Assembly (NCBI GenBank): GCA_026419785.1
Contig: JAODTK010004176.1
Span: 288,649-352,648 of the forward strand
DNA length: 64,000 nucleotides
From: Sclerodactyla briareus
Lineage: Eukaryota > Echinodermata > Holothuroidea > Dendrochirotida > Sclerodactylidae
Direction: 5' to 3'
The notes beneath the pieces were generated by a model. The model was given only the letters and a program-made list of their open reading frames with translations, did not search any database and had not been told where the DNA came from. The position numbers were made by a program, and so were the translations under genes. Numbering within the stretch: position 1 is the stretch's first letter; the number at the start of each line of letters is the position of its first letter. Shown here in pieces: positions 28,601 through 43,600 of this stretch.

Positions 28601-31600
28601 CCTAATACTATAGTTAAACACATGGTTTTTGTATCACGTCAATACATAGAATACTACAGTATGGATAGCGTAAACATCCATTGGCTGAATGGAAACTCTG
28701 AACAAATGGGCAAATAGAGCATTCATATGATAGCCTGAGACACACAGCGAGATGTGTGTTGATTTGATTGATGCTACGGTTCAGGACCAGCCAATTTGAC
28801 TCATCAAGGACCCCTAACCGAATTTTTGATCGTGGATGAGCACCGGCGACAATCGACTTCTTTTGGGACTAGTGCTCCGGCTGTGATATCGGGCAGGAGG
28901 GTCCCCATCCGACGGACGCTCAGTGAATGACAGGACCTGACCACTCTCAGAACCTGGAAGAGCGGAGATGTTCGACGGGACTGCTCCACAGCCGACCGAC
29001 AAGAACCTCTTGCAAGTTGCCCCTGCAACAACCCCCCCGAATTACCAAGCCATGCTCAACAGACAGGACCAGGACACATAAGACCAGGAACAGGCCGTCG
29101 AAATGCAAGTATAGCACTCTGAAAAAAGCCTGGTGTGTCGGCTGGAAATCGAATCCGGGACCTGTTGCATGCAACGCGACACTGATACAGCGTTACTGTT
29201 CTTCCGCTCGTTGTGTGAGTCAAACACACAATCTTTGAACCCGCCTATCATTTCTGCCAACTGCGTTTCTTTCTCGAGCCAATATTTGAGCAGATGGGGA
29301 GATCATGTGACCATGTTCACAGTTTACAACTGATGACAGGACAGAAACGGGATCATAATGATTCATCGTGTTATCAGATGATGTGCAATCAACAATTAAA
29401 AAGAAAAATTTCCCTGGTTGTTACCAATTAACCAGTGTTGTCAGAGTCTAACTCAGTCACGTTTCTCCAGGAATTCGCAAACTGAACTGGTTTGTAAATC
29501 ATGGACTAGGGTTGAGAGAGAGAGAACAACCTCTGAAAACCGCGAAACCAAAACGGATAGTCGTTTGTTAGATTAAAGAACAATGAAAGCGATAGTTGAA
29601 AGGTAACTTCCTTCAGAAACGATTGATGATTGGTGTGGAAAATTTGATAGTGAAATTTTCAACCGAATCTTGACCCAAGAGCTCAACATGTAGACCTTCA
29701 GACTGGCAAAAAGAGGAAGGCAATGGGGTGCAAACAAGGAACATTGTGTTATGCCAGATGTTCTAGGCATATGGGTGGGGTGCATAGTCAATATTGGGTG
29801 AGTTGAATATGTGAAAAAAGAGATTGCGAGTCCATTGGAATTTCTAAACAAACAATGAAGGGATCGAGTCAATGATTTGTCTACAGTCAAAAGAAATCTC
29901 CAATAACTTGGGTCCTAAATTTCGCGACTTGTTACAGCTATGCTTCCAATACAGATCGCAGACTGGCCACTATGATGGTGAGTGACTGACTATAACTAGT
30001 GCTCACAGGTGTCCTGGGCGATAGGCATGAAGTGTTGGGCATGAAGGAGGGATAAGCAGGAAGGATTTGGGCTGGAAACAAAGAATCTGGTGAGAGGGGT
30101 GGGAGGGGAGGGGGGGGGGGGTGAAGAGGTGCAGGTTTCAAAGTTTCTTTACAGGGGGATGGGGAGATATGTGGTGTTGAAGAAAGCAAAGATAGTGACA
30201 GAGCAATACAGAAGCTTAGTGTTGTTGATGACCCCGGACAGGGGAAGAAACGCTTGAAGCCAAGAGTGCCGAACAAGACAAACCAGAAAGCCAAGAGGCT
30301 TAGTGATTCCTTGGAACAACGGTCCGGTCTGTGGTGTCCAAGTTTGATTTCCCTAACACCAGTCTTATGTTTAAACTGAGATCAATAGCAATTTAAATGT
30401 ACTAGGCAGTTTCATGATCAGTCAGGCCGTGGGACATAGCCTGGATTACAAGGTAAAAGTAGGTCTGCCAGGAATACCAGAATTTTACAAGTTCCCGCTT
30501 TCCCCTAAATTGACCCTAACAAAAATTGATAGCATCATGTGCTCATCATGAGAGAAAGCACACCCACTAAGCTCTTGAACTGATCCAGCCAGGCAGTTGG
30601 ACTTTGCCGTGATTACAAGTTAAAAGTGACCAAAATACCAGAATTTCACAAGTTTCCAATTTTGCCCAAAATGGACCCTATACCCATACAACAATAAAGA
30701 GCATTCATGTACTCACAATGGGGAGCACACCCACTACTTGAACTTGATAACACCAGGCATGTTGGACATAGCACCATGATTACAACGGTAAAAAAGTGCC
30801 CAAAATACCAGAATTCACAAGTTTCCACTTTTTGCCCAAAAGTGACCCCCTAAACAAACAACAATATAAAAGCATTCATGTTCTCATCATGGGAAGCACA
30901 CCCACTACGTTTGAACTTGAAACCCACCAGGCATGTTGGACTTTGCCTGATTACAAGGTAAAAGTGCCCAAAATACCAGAATTTCACAAGTTTCCACTTT
31001 TTGCCCAAAATTGACCCCCTACCCAAACAACAATAAATAGCATTCATGTACTCACCATGGGAAGCACACCCACTACGTTTGAACTTGAAACCCACCAGGC
31101 ATGTTGGACATAGCCTGATTACAAGGTAAAAGTGCCCAAAATACCAGAATTCACAAGTTTCCACTTTTTGGGCCGGCAAAATTGACCCTAGACGCCATAC
31201 AACAGCTACTTAGGCATTCATGTACTCACCATGGGAAGCACACCCACTACGTTTGAACTTGAACGCCACAAGGCATGTCGGACATAGCCTGATTACAAGG
31301 TAAAAGTGCCCAAAATACCAGAATTTCACAAGTTTCCACTTCTTGCCCAATTGTGTGTAATATGAGCAGACATATGGGGTTCCAGGAACGTAAACAAGGT
31401 CCCGAGATTATACCTGACCATCATGGGCATTCTCAAATTTATTAATGCCGGTATCTCAGTCAAAATTCATCAATTCCAGAGTCATTTTAAAATGGCATTA
31501 TCAAACGATTTTCAGTGGTCGGAATCATCACTGTTCTGAGATGAAATTTGACCTCTCCGGAGGAGCGAACTATTCTTTCTTCTCACACCACTGTTGCCCG

Positions 31601-34600
31601 ATCACCAAATGTCACACTAGCTCAGATTTGACAAGTGCACCCACCTGACATCGTGGCTCCTCCACTCCTCAGAGCTCTCCTCCAGTATACAGCTGGGCTG
31701 TAGACGAGGCGGTCACGTTCCACTCGGGGACAGTGTAGGAACCCCCACCCGAAGGTCCATGTAGTATGACCCGGTCCTGACCAAACACGGTCTCTGTCCA
31801 GTGCACGCTGTAAGGATTAACAGTGAATTCTCACTCTGTCCGACAAAAGACATGGGGTCCTTAGGCGGCTGAATGTCACTACTGATGTCACCTCTGTTAT
31901 CATTTAGTCCGTCCGTAATTGTCTACATTGACATCTGTCGCATTGTATCCATAAGACGATTCCACACCTCAAGTGTAACATGATGTGTGTCTCTTCTCCC
32001 GTTATATTGAATCCACCAACGTATCACCTGTTCGTAGTCGGGCTTCCATCGAGGGTGACGAAGCACTCGTCGATTGACGTGTCACGGAATAATTATCGGT
32101 TCTTCTAAGTCAGTGACCTTGAGGTCTACGTCGTTCCCCTCTGCAATGGTCAATGCGATGACCTGAATGGTGGACCTCTGAACCTCACAGACCAGAGAAG
32201 GGATTATGAGTGAAATGACGTACCTGAAAGGATGCAACAAATGTAATTCTGGGGGGAGGACAACTGGGGTGCTTTGGCAGGGCATCGTAAAGTAGATAAA
32301 AGCATAGGTTGTGAATATTACAGTTAAATCCGTTAAATCCTACTTAAATGGAGTCTAACAAATTGAGTAAAAAGTGTTGATGCAAGCAACTTGCTTGGTA
32401 CCTCAAAAAGATTGAAATTTTGCTGAAGAAAAAATTGGGAGGTAGTGCATTGGATTGAGGAGAATGAACCTGAAGATCACTCATATATGAAACGCAGGTA
32501 TAATAAGCATTTTGCAAAAAAAAATAATTCCAATATTTGTTCCCTTCCCATGTAGGTGCATTTAAACTTGGAGATGGGCGCCGCCATTTCCCCTCAAATA
32601 GATGGCAAGTGACTTGAACAAGTCAAAATTATGATGTCACAAACCCTACTAGCAGGGATTAATGTCGTTCTTATTTTTCATTACCCCATCATAAAGCCAC
32701 TAAGAGCAATCCGATGCACGCTTTTCCAATGGAATACCAAAGTATATACTGTGGAGATTAACATTAACGCTAAAGAGGCTTGAAAATTATGTACACCATT
32801 TTGAAATAATTTGACAACCAATTAGAATGAAAAACAGAAAACCTTTATAACGACAAGGGGTTGCGTGATGAACGCACAATCCTTATCAAGATGGCCGTAC
32901 CTGCTGAACATTCAAACCTGGCATATTCTGACAGTAAACAATATTAGTTCGATCAAATTGGGGAAGATGGTCAGTGCATGTGGTCTCTTAGTTTGTCATT
33001 GTTAGTTCACTTCGAAAATCAGCCCACTTCTCCTTAATGACATATTCATATGCATGTTTTACAGTTCAATCTTCCCCTTTGACTCCTCTTACAGGCAAGG
33101 AATACATGAGGCAATCCAACAAAAACTCAGCAAAATCAGAACCGTTTCGATTCCATGGTTGTCGAAAACTAGAATTCCAAGAAAATGATCCATGATATTT
33201 CCATGATGGAATTTTCAGAATTCTAGGATGAAAACGTTTACTAATTTCTAGTCAGGACCGCTCTGGAAAGCCCAGCCCCCTAGCCAATCAGATCTACAGT
33301 GTCCGTCGTTGGCCGATCAGGTCAAGGATTATTCCAGGATTTGAAGCATTTCCCCTCAACCGCCATGACTTTTGAAGCATATGTTTCAAATTCCATACTT
33401 AGTCCAGGTTTTCCAGGTAAAGCTGGGGGACCTGCACATTCACAGCGAAATATAGCCACAACTTACATGCGGTATCCACGATGGAATCATACACAGATAG
33501 GTTGCCATTCTGTCCTCCAAAAGCATCTCCAAAGTTGTTTGGTAACTTGTGAAGGCATCCCTTCCAGGCACCTCGAAGATCTTCCATCTATTCATGTTTC
33601 TCCGTCTAGATAGAAGGACATCCAGCTCTTCTGTCTCGATGACGAAGGTTTCCTCCCCCGGACCGGCTGTTAAGGATGGCAGCTTCGATTTTCTTCGCGA
33701 GTCCACAGGAACTGAGGATACACAACGATTCTGTATGGGAGTGTTCGAAACCAGACAGAACCAACCATTAGTAGTGCATGCTTTTGTTTTGTACTTAATG
33801 AATAAACGCAAATGGGAGACCTTTACTGGCGAATAACAGTTGAGATTATGAATTTAGGTAAATAACGGAAGAGGTGCAGCCGAGTTCATTATTAAGCTAA
33901 ATCAGAGTCGAGACTGTTATGAATTTTGAAACCAGTAAAAGCGACCTGACGTAGTTATCCTATTCTACAACCACAAATCAGGAATAACCCGCAACAGATT
34001 AGAGATATCTATATTTTTAGATCTATATCTTTGTATCTCTAAACGTAAATAAGCAGCTAGGGTACTATTGCGTTAGTGCGTACGAAGTGAATTGCATTGC
34101 ACACCACAAAAGATTGGCAGTGCGTGCTGGGCGTACTTTCACGGAGACGCAATAAAAAAACCACGCGTGCCGAAATGGAGGGTTCTGCGCGTGTGAAAAG
34201 GGCGTTCACCAATGCAACGAGCGACGCGTCGTTTCGCCCGTTTGTATTCCGTTGAGCCAGTACGCACTCTGAAGAGCGGTTTATTGAAAGCCGGATCTGC
34301 GCGGGTAAACATAAACTCCCAAGGTTAACGCAACCTCACACTTGCGTTTGGAAAAGTCATGCGGTTACTTATGACCCAGCAAAATCGAGGGGGGGTGGGT
34401 GTCTTTTGAAGTATTAGATTGTGGGTTACTATGGACGCTGCCGTGGATGGTTTTTTTTTCCAAAATGACCGACAACTTGAACAAGTCTAATATAGGTATG
34501 ACTGTTTGTTGCAGAATAAAGGACAGTTGCGTGACTGGGTTCAGCCAATCAGCATGTAGTATTGTAGTATTGGAGTAGGGTTGTAGAATAACATTTTTAA

Positions 34601-37600
34601 TGTCAGCCGATTTCCTTCGAATTATCGCCTGAATAATAAACATACTGCAGTATTTTTGTACCAGTTATCACTAAACTAGGGTCATCACTGCCATGACATC
34701 TGTGCTGTCTGCCTCCATATATAATAACATTATCATCATGAGCATTTCATTATCGTATCACCCTCTTGCATCAGGACCTGGGACTGCCATATCTCGCAAT
34801 GAGGGCCCGCAGGGACAAATAAATTGCGGTATGCTATGTGCCCACAATTACCAGGGCTGTGTCAAAATTGTCATGTCTGGCCATGGTAATGGACTACTAA
34901 GTGCTGGAGGAGGGGAAGGAAGAAGGAAGGAAGGAAGGAAGGAAGGAGGAAGCACCGCACTACCATCCCCATTCTCTCCATTCCAACATCCATTATCCGA
35001 CTTTAATCCTCCTCGACCCCTCAATCACCACATCAATATAATACATATACGTCGTTATACTGCATCTTTATATCACGATATTTCCGTAATTGCCATCGCC
35101 TTGATGATGACAAGTTATTCACAAAATTCGAAGCTCATAAAATTCATCAAAGATTAGCAACAGTTAAGAATCCACTATTATCAATATTTGCATCATGTGG
35201 GGTTAGATGGTTTATGGAGGCACAGACCAAGCTGTGAGATTTACCATGATCGGTAGCAAAAAACACAGCATTGTGACTGATGAAAACAATTTGAAAGTCA
35301 ATTAGCAAAGTATACAAATAACTCACATTTTCTGCAGTGGAATTGTCCAGATCATTTTGAGAAATTTCGGTGCCAGTAATTCTGAGTACTCCAAGATTGC
35401 TTGAGATGCCCCCATGAATGTGTCCACCCCTGAAACAAGCTGCCTGTAATGTTGAAAAATGGATAATTTATTTGAGTCAGGAGTTTCCTCACGTTGCAAA
35501 TTTTACCATTTTTCCAAAAAATTATCCCCCCCCCCCTTCCATGCACTACTAACTGTTACGTGTACAATTGTCTCCGAGAAAATCACTGGTCTCTATTATA
35601 AGCCACAAAAGCCCCCCTCCCTTCCATGCACTAGCTAATTTACGTGCACCCATTCGCTTCCAAATCACATGGTCGACTTTTATAACACACATCCCCCCCT
35701 TCCATGCCCTTAGCTAACTTACGTGTACCATTGCTTGCCCGATAAAATCACATGGTTGCTATTATAAGCAGCAAAATCCCCCCCCCCCCCTCTCCTTCAT
35801 GCACTAGATAACTTTACATGTACACATTGCTTCGTTACCGAGAAAAATACATGGTCGAATATATAGCAAAAGAATTCCCCCCACCCTTCACATGAACTAG
35901 CTAACTTCAAGTGTTAACATTGCTTCGAGGGGGGGAGAAAATCACATGGCCGACTATTTTAAGCAACAAACCCCACCCCCCCCTTCATGAAGCTAGTAAC
36001 TTTTCCGTACACATTGATTCTGAGAAAATCACATGGTTGACTATATAGCAACCAAAAAACCCCCCCACCCTCCTTCCATGCCTAGTAACTTTAGTGTGAC
36101 ACATTGCTTCGAGGAAAATCTACATGCGACGATATAACCAACAAATCCCCCCACCCCTTCCATGCACCTATCTAATTTACGTGCACACAGTGCTTCCGCC
36201 GAAGAACAATCACAGCGGTCCGATACTATTAGAAGCAACGGGAACCCCCCCCCCTTCCCCTTCCATGCCACTAGCAACTTGACGTGCACTACTTGCTCCC
36301 GAGAAAATCACTGGCGACTAGTATAAAGCAACAATCCCCCCCCCCCCCTCCCTTCCATGCACTAGTCAACTTTACGTGTACACATTGCTTTCGAGAACTA
36401 TACACATAAGGCTGCATTATTAGGTGCATCAATTTGATAAGAGTTCCCGCCCTGTTATTTCGATGCCCACCTTCTTAAAATTGACATGCAGACACAGCTC
36501 TCTATCCATAGTGGAAAAGGCCTGACAGTGACTCGTTATTGGCATGCACTTTTCAGGCATTTTTCCTTAGTGTGCATGTTTTCTTTTCATTAAACTACAA
36601 GGAATAATCAATCTACTGCCCATGAAGCTAAACTTGTTGCATCTCATGGACTATGTATAGATGGTTAGAACATTCCAATGGGCAGGGCAATGTGCATGGA
36701 TGTGGCCAGGTTGACCCCTTGAAAATGCCAACCCCCCTATTCCACACCTATCAGCAATGTTCAGCTGTTACACACATTTGAGTGGATCGGGCCCAATAGG
36801 GCCCCTGCCTCACCCCCAACCTCATTGAAATGAGTGGTCCTGAGACTGGGCCTCTCCTAGAGTGAAAAATGTGGTGCAAACACCTTTGATGTGACGACTC
36901 ACAAACTGCAAGGCACAGGCTGGAAGTGGGGAGAATTCCCAACCGAAGACTAAGAATGGGGGGGGGAGCAGGCAGTACCAAGATTCCAGCTCAACTGGTA
37001 AATGTCTCAGATTCTTGGTAGAGATTTGGCCTTGCATAAACCAAAGTGAACAGAACTGAAGTCTATAACAAATTGCACTGAAATTTAAGGAAAATTTCCA
37101 AAAACAATGAAGGTATGCTGGGCAACATTTGTCTGACATTATTTTTTCCCACTGTCCTCTTGTGAACAGAATATTTAAAGGACCCTCAGACTTCTGGCAC
37201 ATTGCAGGGGGACAGTTTCTCTCCTTTCCAAACATAATGGAATGGTGCTTCACCAGGGTTGGTTGATTATATCAGGTGATTAAAATCGTTGATTTAATCA
37301 GGTGATTTTAATTGAACAATCAGATTAAAATCAGATTCCACTTGATTTGAATCGATTTATAATCATGATTTTTTTGAAAAAAAAAAAAAAACACCAACAC
37401 TGTGCTTATATCACTTGTTTCATTCTTCACAAACCACTTCAGACTTTTTCTGCAGACACAGGATCAATCTTTTTTGTTTAGGAGGGAACCTATAAGACCT
37501 CTTTGCTCTCAATAACCTTCCAATGGTAATGACCCCCCCCAGAGATCCACGGACCCCAGGATGATTATCAGTAGTTTAGAACAATACTTTAAAGGACAAG

Positions 37601-40600
37601 TTCCAGCCGAAAATATTTAATTAGTATGAGTGGGTATTAAAATCATCCAATAAAACTTGTTCATGTTCATAGCATGTTCGGTTATAAAGTACCAGTTTTT
37701 TAAGATATTAATTTATCACTGCTATGGTGTTTGGCAATTGGCAACATTTGATGACGTCTAATCTACCAATATTGAAGAAAAAAGAAAATATGACTTTTTC
37801 TTAGTAATTGGTAGATATGAAATTAAATGGTTGCAGGTTTGCCCAAATCACAAAAATTATATGAAATTGAGGAAGCCATTTCTTTCGAACGAACATGCTA
37901 TAAACTGAACAGATGGATATTGAAGGAATTTTTGATCTCTTCAACACCAAAATGAGTATAATTTGGCTGGACTGTGTCTTTAATTGCGGGTGAAGATAAT
38001 GTCTATGAGTACCTGCACTAGCTCTACTGCTACAGTGGAGCCCCTGTATTGATGCTCGGTAGGGTGGTCCCCATCTAGAGATTATTGTCGATGCGGATAG
38101 CTGAGGAGAGAAAGTACGACATTGCTGTGTTATCTCGTGTTCCAGCTTATCTTTGTTTAAATAAGAAACGTTGTTTCCCCCTGAATCCATCTTGGGGACA
38201 TTCTGTAATCCAGTGTTTCCTGATCACCGATGTTGTCAAACAATTCGAGCCATCATCTGGCCTTAATAGTATCATTACCTATTTGTAAATGGTGCTCTTC
38301 CTCAAGTGACTATAAGATAGTACCGCAACATGGAAACCAGACAGGCACTCCAACAAGCTGGAATGGATTCTCTCTGAGTGCGACTGTATCTACTCAGATT
38401 TCTCATATGTCCCCAATTAGCATGTTCTCGGTTGCACATGCTCACACCAGGACAATAGTTGGGTATAAGCAAACATTTGTCACATCGATATCACTACAGT
38501 GTAAATTGTAAATGCTTACCACTCTGGAAAATGAATACGATCATCCCATTTTCAACACGTTGTGTACTTCGGTATGAGGGGAGATTGTGCATTTTTTAGG
38601 GCGGAGTAATTTCCATGAGGGGAGTTCCCAAAGTTTACCCCTTTACCTCTCCACAGAACCATGAACAAGATTTGACCTTGATACAACTGAATCAATTTTG
38701 AGGGTCTTCATGGTGTATAGTATATGGCATTAGCTGTAATTAGTATTTATCAATTGTATGTATGAGTTTATTATCAATTCACAGCATACCAATGAGAAGG
38801 GGTAATGATTGTGAAGCACTCAGAGATGTGGTTGCCAACATGTAAAGCGCTATAAAAATCGAAAGCATATCATATCATACACTGAGCAGCAGGTTGATAC
38901 CTCATCCTCCTCTTTAGTGGCCTCAGCCACAGCAGGGGAGGTCAGTGGATAGGACTAAGGCAAGGATATCGACCTGATCAAGTATCTGCGATCATCTGGT
39001 CACGGACCTAATGAGAAAATTATCAAATGACGAAAACAGTTGTGTTTAATGTGGGTCCATTGCTCATGAGTAAGCAAGGATCATTGGAATCTAACCTAAG
39101 CACTCAAGAACTCTGTTGCCTAATCTGATTCTGTTTCGCTCCATCTCATTCTAACTATCACAAGCGTTTTCAAACCGTCACTTTCGCTTTAACCATTTCC
39201 TTGATCACAACCCACCCCATTTGTGACACTTCTTCTCCCTCATCTTCCTCAGTATTTGAAGCCCACAATTTGATAAGGGAATAAACCTACTCAGTCTTTG
39301 AGTTGAGATTGAAGGACAACTGCGGGATGTTATAAAGGGGCTAATATGAAACTGGACAAAAATGAATGCGTCAGACCAAACCGGAAGTTCGTACGACTTC
39401 ACGACGAGTTATAGTCCTTGATTTGTGTATGTGAAGCATTTTTGTGTATTGCACAAGATCGAAGGCATCCCAGCATGCAACAATAAATGACGTCATACGT
39501 GCACAACCCTGCAAACATTCTGTGTTGTCTATTGAAATTCAAAAATTATTCACTTCGAGAAGTTTAGTCTATGAGAGAGATTGCTGTAGTGGTTTGGTAG
39601 GTTTTGATGTTTGTTGCTTTGGTGGAGGAAGACAACAGACTTCTGCTAAATGTGGGACTTTTAACAAAAGAAACAATGAAATACATAACATAGGTTCCTG
39701 TGTTGTCCCATGTGTGACGTATGCGTTATGGCACAATGGGGATTCTCCCAAAATATTGAAAAGGCCAATAACTCCCATAGGAACATCGTATTGAATGCGG
39801 GGTTCGAACCCATATATACAGTTCTCCATTATCCGTGATATAACATATGTTGATCCAACGCCTGCAGTTGGCCTTTAAAGGACAACCGCAGATTAACTAT
39901 AACAGGGATTATATTGGTGTGGATTGGGAAACTTGCTATGAGTCCAACCCTAATCCATTATGATGTTCCAGTGTGGAGTATGACCTTTGGTCTGTGGTGG
40001 AGGGGAGAAGTCCCTATTGTGCAATAATGTGTGATGTAACAGAGGAACAACAAAGAGAATTCCCTAAGTGTTTCCTGTGTTAAATATTGTGTAAAGTAAC
40101 CACCATCACCTACCAACCCACTACACCAATCCCTTCTCGTGGATAATCATTTTTTCAAACGTGAACTTAAACATGGCGCTTTATAGAGAAAAAACCAATA
40201 TTTGCAGAGTGTGCAGGTATGACGTCATTGATCATTGCTGACGGATTCTTTCAATCTGCTGAGAAACATGCACAAATATCAGAGGCCTCTACAAACTCGA
40301 AAAGAAAAATTGTATGAACAACGGGTTTGTTTGGACTGACAACATGTAGTTCTTCCTCAGCTATTTACTACCTCTTTATTAATTGGCGCAGTCGTCCCTG
40401 AATAATAGTGATGAGAGTGATGACCTAGGCAGGATTCTGTTAACAAGGGACTCTAGTTTGACCTCCAGTTGACCTCATCATATTACTCCGTAATTTATTC
40501 TATTAGGATGACAAACCTGGACCCTGGCTTTTGTATTTCCTCCCTCCGTGCCCCCTCCCGCTCTATCTCTCTCCGTCTCAGAGTTGAGGATAGATGAGAC

Positions 40601-43600
40601 GGAGGTGATGAGCTGGGTGGCGGCCTGGGTGTCCCAGAACGCAGCAGATGATGCCTCGCTGTTCCCTCCCCCTGGGTAGGTCCACAGCTTGTGAACACCT
40701 AATCGAAGCTGCAAGTGGAGGTCGGACCTGGGAACCAAATGAAAACACCCGTAATAATATTATTGTTAAACAACATAATATTTCAATGACATTTGGAAAG
40801 TGGCATAGGGTTTATCGACACAGAATGGGGACGGGGCTGCGGGCCTATGAGGGATCGACCCATGTCTATGTGGCTACATTTCAATGTTGATGTGCTGTTG
40901 GGCGAGTTATGTATATAAAATGCCCCAAGCTACCAATGTGTAATAATGAGGACCTTGTGAGGGGACTCAAATGGTGGGGTAACTGTATGTGTAATAGCCC
41001 CTTAAGGTAGGGGGAGGGGAGTATATGTTCCCGCCTGTAGTTACAGACACCTCAGAGAATTTGTCAATTTTCTAAAGGGTTCCGAATAACAACAATACAC
41101 ACAGGAAATGCACACAAATGGTAAAGTAGAGTGTGTAGGAAGGATTATAGATCGATCGAATTTCCAGAATGATGATTTCAAACAAGATTACAAGTTTTCC
41201 CAGGCCCTCACGTCAGGAACATCACGTCCTAGAGCAGCCTAAATGCTCGGACACTGAAAAAACTTTGAAAAGCTACAAGACAGACACCTCAAGGTTAGGG
41301 TATGGAATTTTGAATGTCCTTGTTTTCCAACCTGTGTGACGTTGAAGGGAAATATGTTACATGAGATGACTTTATTGGACTTACAGTGGGCATTGCAGGT
41401 GGGTGACTTACAGAAGCACCCAATAGGCATCAGAGTAGCGATGTATGGCAATTGGAACAATGTAGTCATTGGAGGGTGACCCTGGTAACATTTGTAGGGG
41501 GGGGAGAGAGGCGTCCAGTCCAAAGAATAGAGGGCACCTGCAGAACATAAGGAAATTCTGTAAATATTCATGAATAACTACTGTAAAAGATTAAAAATAG
41601 GGAAATGAGGAGGGATGACAGTTGGTTTCCGAAAACGTTTGCTCGTTTACCGTATAAACACATGGGGAAACCGGCCTCCCTAGCACTTTTTAAAGATGGG
41701 CTTCGCCTCACATATGATGAAGACGACAACAAATCGTCATTCCGTTCACACCTCCTCAAACCCACCCAAAGCATCCAATTTGTTTGGTATTCGAAAAAAT
41801 AGGTCTGACGTATCGTCAATTTGTCAAGTAATGTGAAATTGTTCGCTTAAATTTTGCGAAAAAACCCGACCATATTTGCTAGGTTTTGTAAGACAATTTT
41901 TCCCTCTCAGCTAAAATATACAAAGGCTTAAATTTAAACTGTTCCTGTGCATGTCCACGAAGGCATATGAAAAAAAAAACTGCATTAGATAGTAGTTTTG
42001 GGGCACGTCAAGGTGTAAAGGGGACGATCATTTCAATATCAAATACCATCACCCTGCACTTTAGTCTTCAAAGAAAATCTTGTGTGTTAGGGGCCACTAC
42101 TCTACAGCCACAAAATGGTAGCTCTGGCCGTAATGGTGATTCCTGGGTGTTCAGTTGTGGGACATGTGGAATTGTACCTGACCCAAGCTTTCATGATAAG
42201 AAAAATGCTGGGAAGGCCGCAATCGCCAGACCGCTAACAGTGGCAGATCATCATGAAGAAGAGGGCCAAAGGGCAGGATGGAGCCACACCCGTGCCAACA
42301 CCTTAAGTCGAGGAGATGCTTCTGTGAAGTACACTCCAAATATGTAATGGGATTGATTTCAAATGCGAAATTTTCAAAAAGTCTCTCCAAATGACCAAAC
42401 TGGAGGCCTCAAGCGACCCTCCACTGTACAGGTGTATTAACGTGGAACGGAGCCCAAAGCTCTCGACAGTACCTGGGCATCATAGTCTTCAGATGTGACG
42501 TGGAGCTGGTTGGTCAGAGAGTAAGTACCGTATCTGGTTAACCCAGGGGGAGTGTCCACATCAAAGAAAAGGCTACAGCTAATGTAGAAGTACGTGAAGA
42601 GAACGAACCCCTCCGTGGGGGCAACGAAAACAGTCCCTCTTGCTTTGGGGGGAGGGGAGTTGATTGGACAGAGAACTCCGCATGACTGGGAGAGCACGAG
42701 CCAAGGAATGCATGGAAGAAGAAAACAATGAAAATTGAGTGGATTCGTGTTTTGTTTCTTGTGATAACAATGTCGTTGCCGCCCCAAGTCCCTTTGAAAA
42801 AAATTCAAGTCCATATAGTTTAGGACATCATAGGGAGACACGATGTGAAATGCCAAGGGCAAGACTTACCAAAATCATCCAAAGACAAATTTGCGTTTTC
42901 ATCTTCATATGGCATTGGAACATTATGATCCGATATTTGACCTTTGGAGTGACACAAAACAACAGGGATTTATATACATGATTATGTTCTCACAACCAAG
43001 TGTGAGTTTCATCCACCTAGGGCCAACTGTTCATTAATTAACAAGCTATTAGCCGAAATATATTTTCGAATCCCCAACAGCCACACCCCCCCCCACTGCA
43101 CTTGAAGGGGGATTTGCTCCCCATAAAAAAGCTGCATACCAAGTTCCAACTTGATTGGACAAATGCATTCTAGACAAGGAATAGTAACCAGGTTTTCTGA
43201 ATTTGAACTTCATGACCTTTGACCTGACCCACAAAAAACAATAGGGATTATGTTCATTATCGAAAAAAGTTATAGTGGGCAACATGGGAAAGAACACCAA
43301 TTGAAATACTGCACAATTTTGTCAGCTGTGAGTCCTTCATCAGGTACATGGAATAGAGGGCAGTGCCTCTTGGCAGTTACAGTATGGCAGTATTGATGCA
43401 GATGCACTTGCAAAATGCCTACCCCATGTTTGTCCCAGCTACAATTCCTTGGGCGGTGAGCGACCAGCGAGAAGGGCACCATACCATCTCGAACCTCTGG
43501 TAGCATGACCGAGGATTCGAACCCTGATCTCCGGAGGAAGTAGGTAGAGGGCCCATTGCTCTACCAACTGTGTGAACCACTGGTAAAGAGACGCCCTTCC

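Noticed and set aside
29100..29200. tRNA-like CGAATCCGGGACC block
   Set aside because: No A box at the right distance and no cloverleaf by eye. Left as a possible SINE scrap.
34693..35157. 154-codon + strand open frame
   Set aside because: It runs through a GAAG microsatellite, has low-complexity Lys/Glu content and no recognisable family, and has no splice or promoter support.
36822..37253. 143-codon minus-strand frame
   Set aside because: No splice signals or family similarity, and its composition looks like translated intron.
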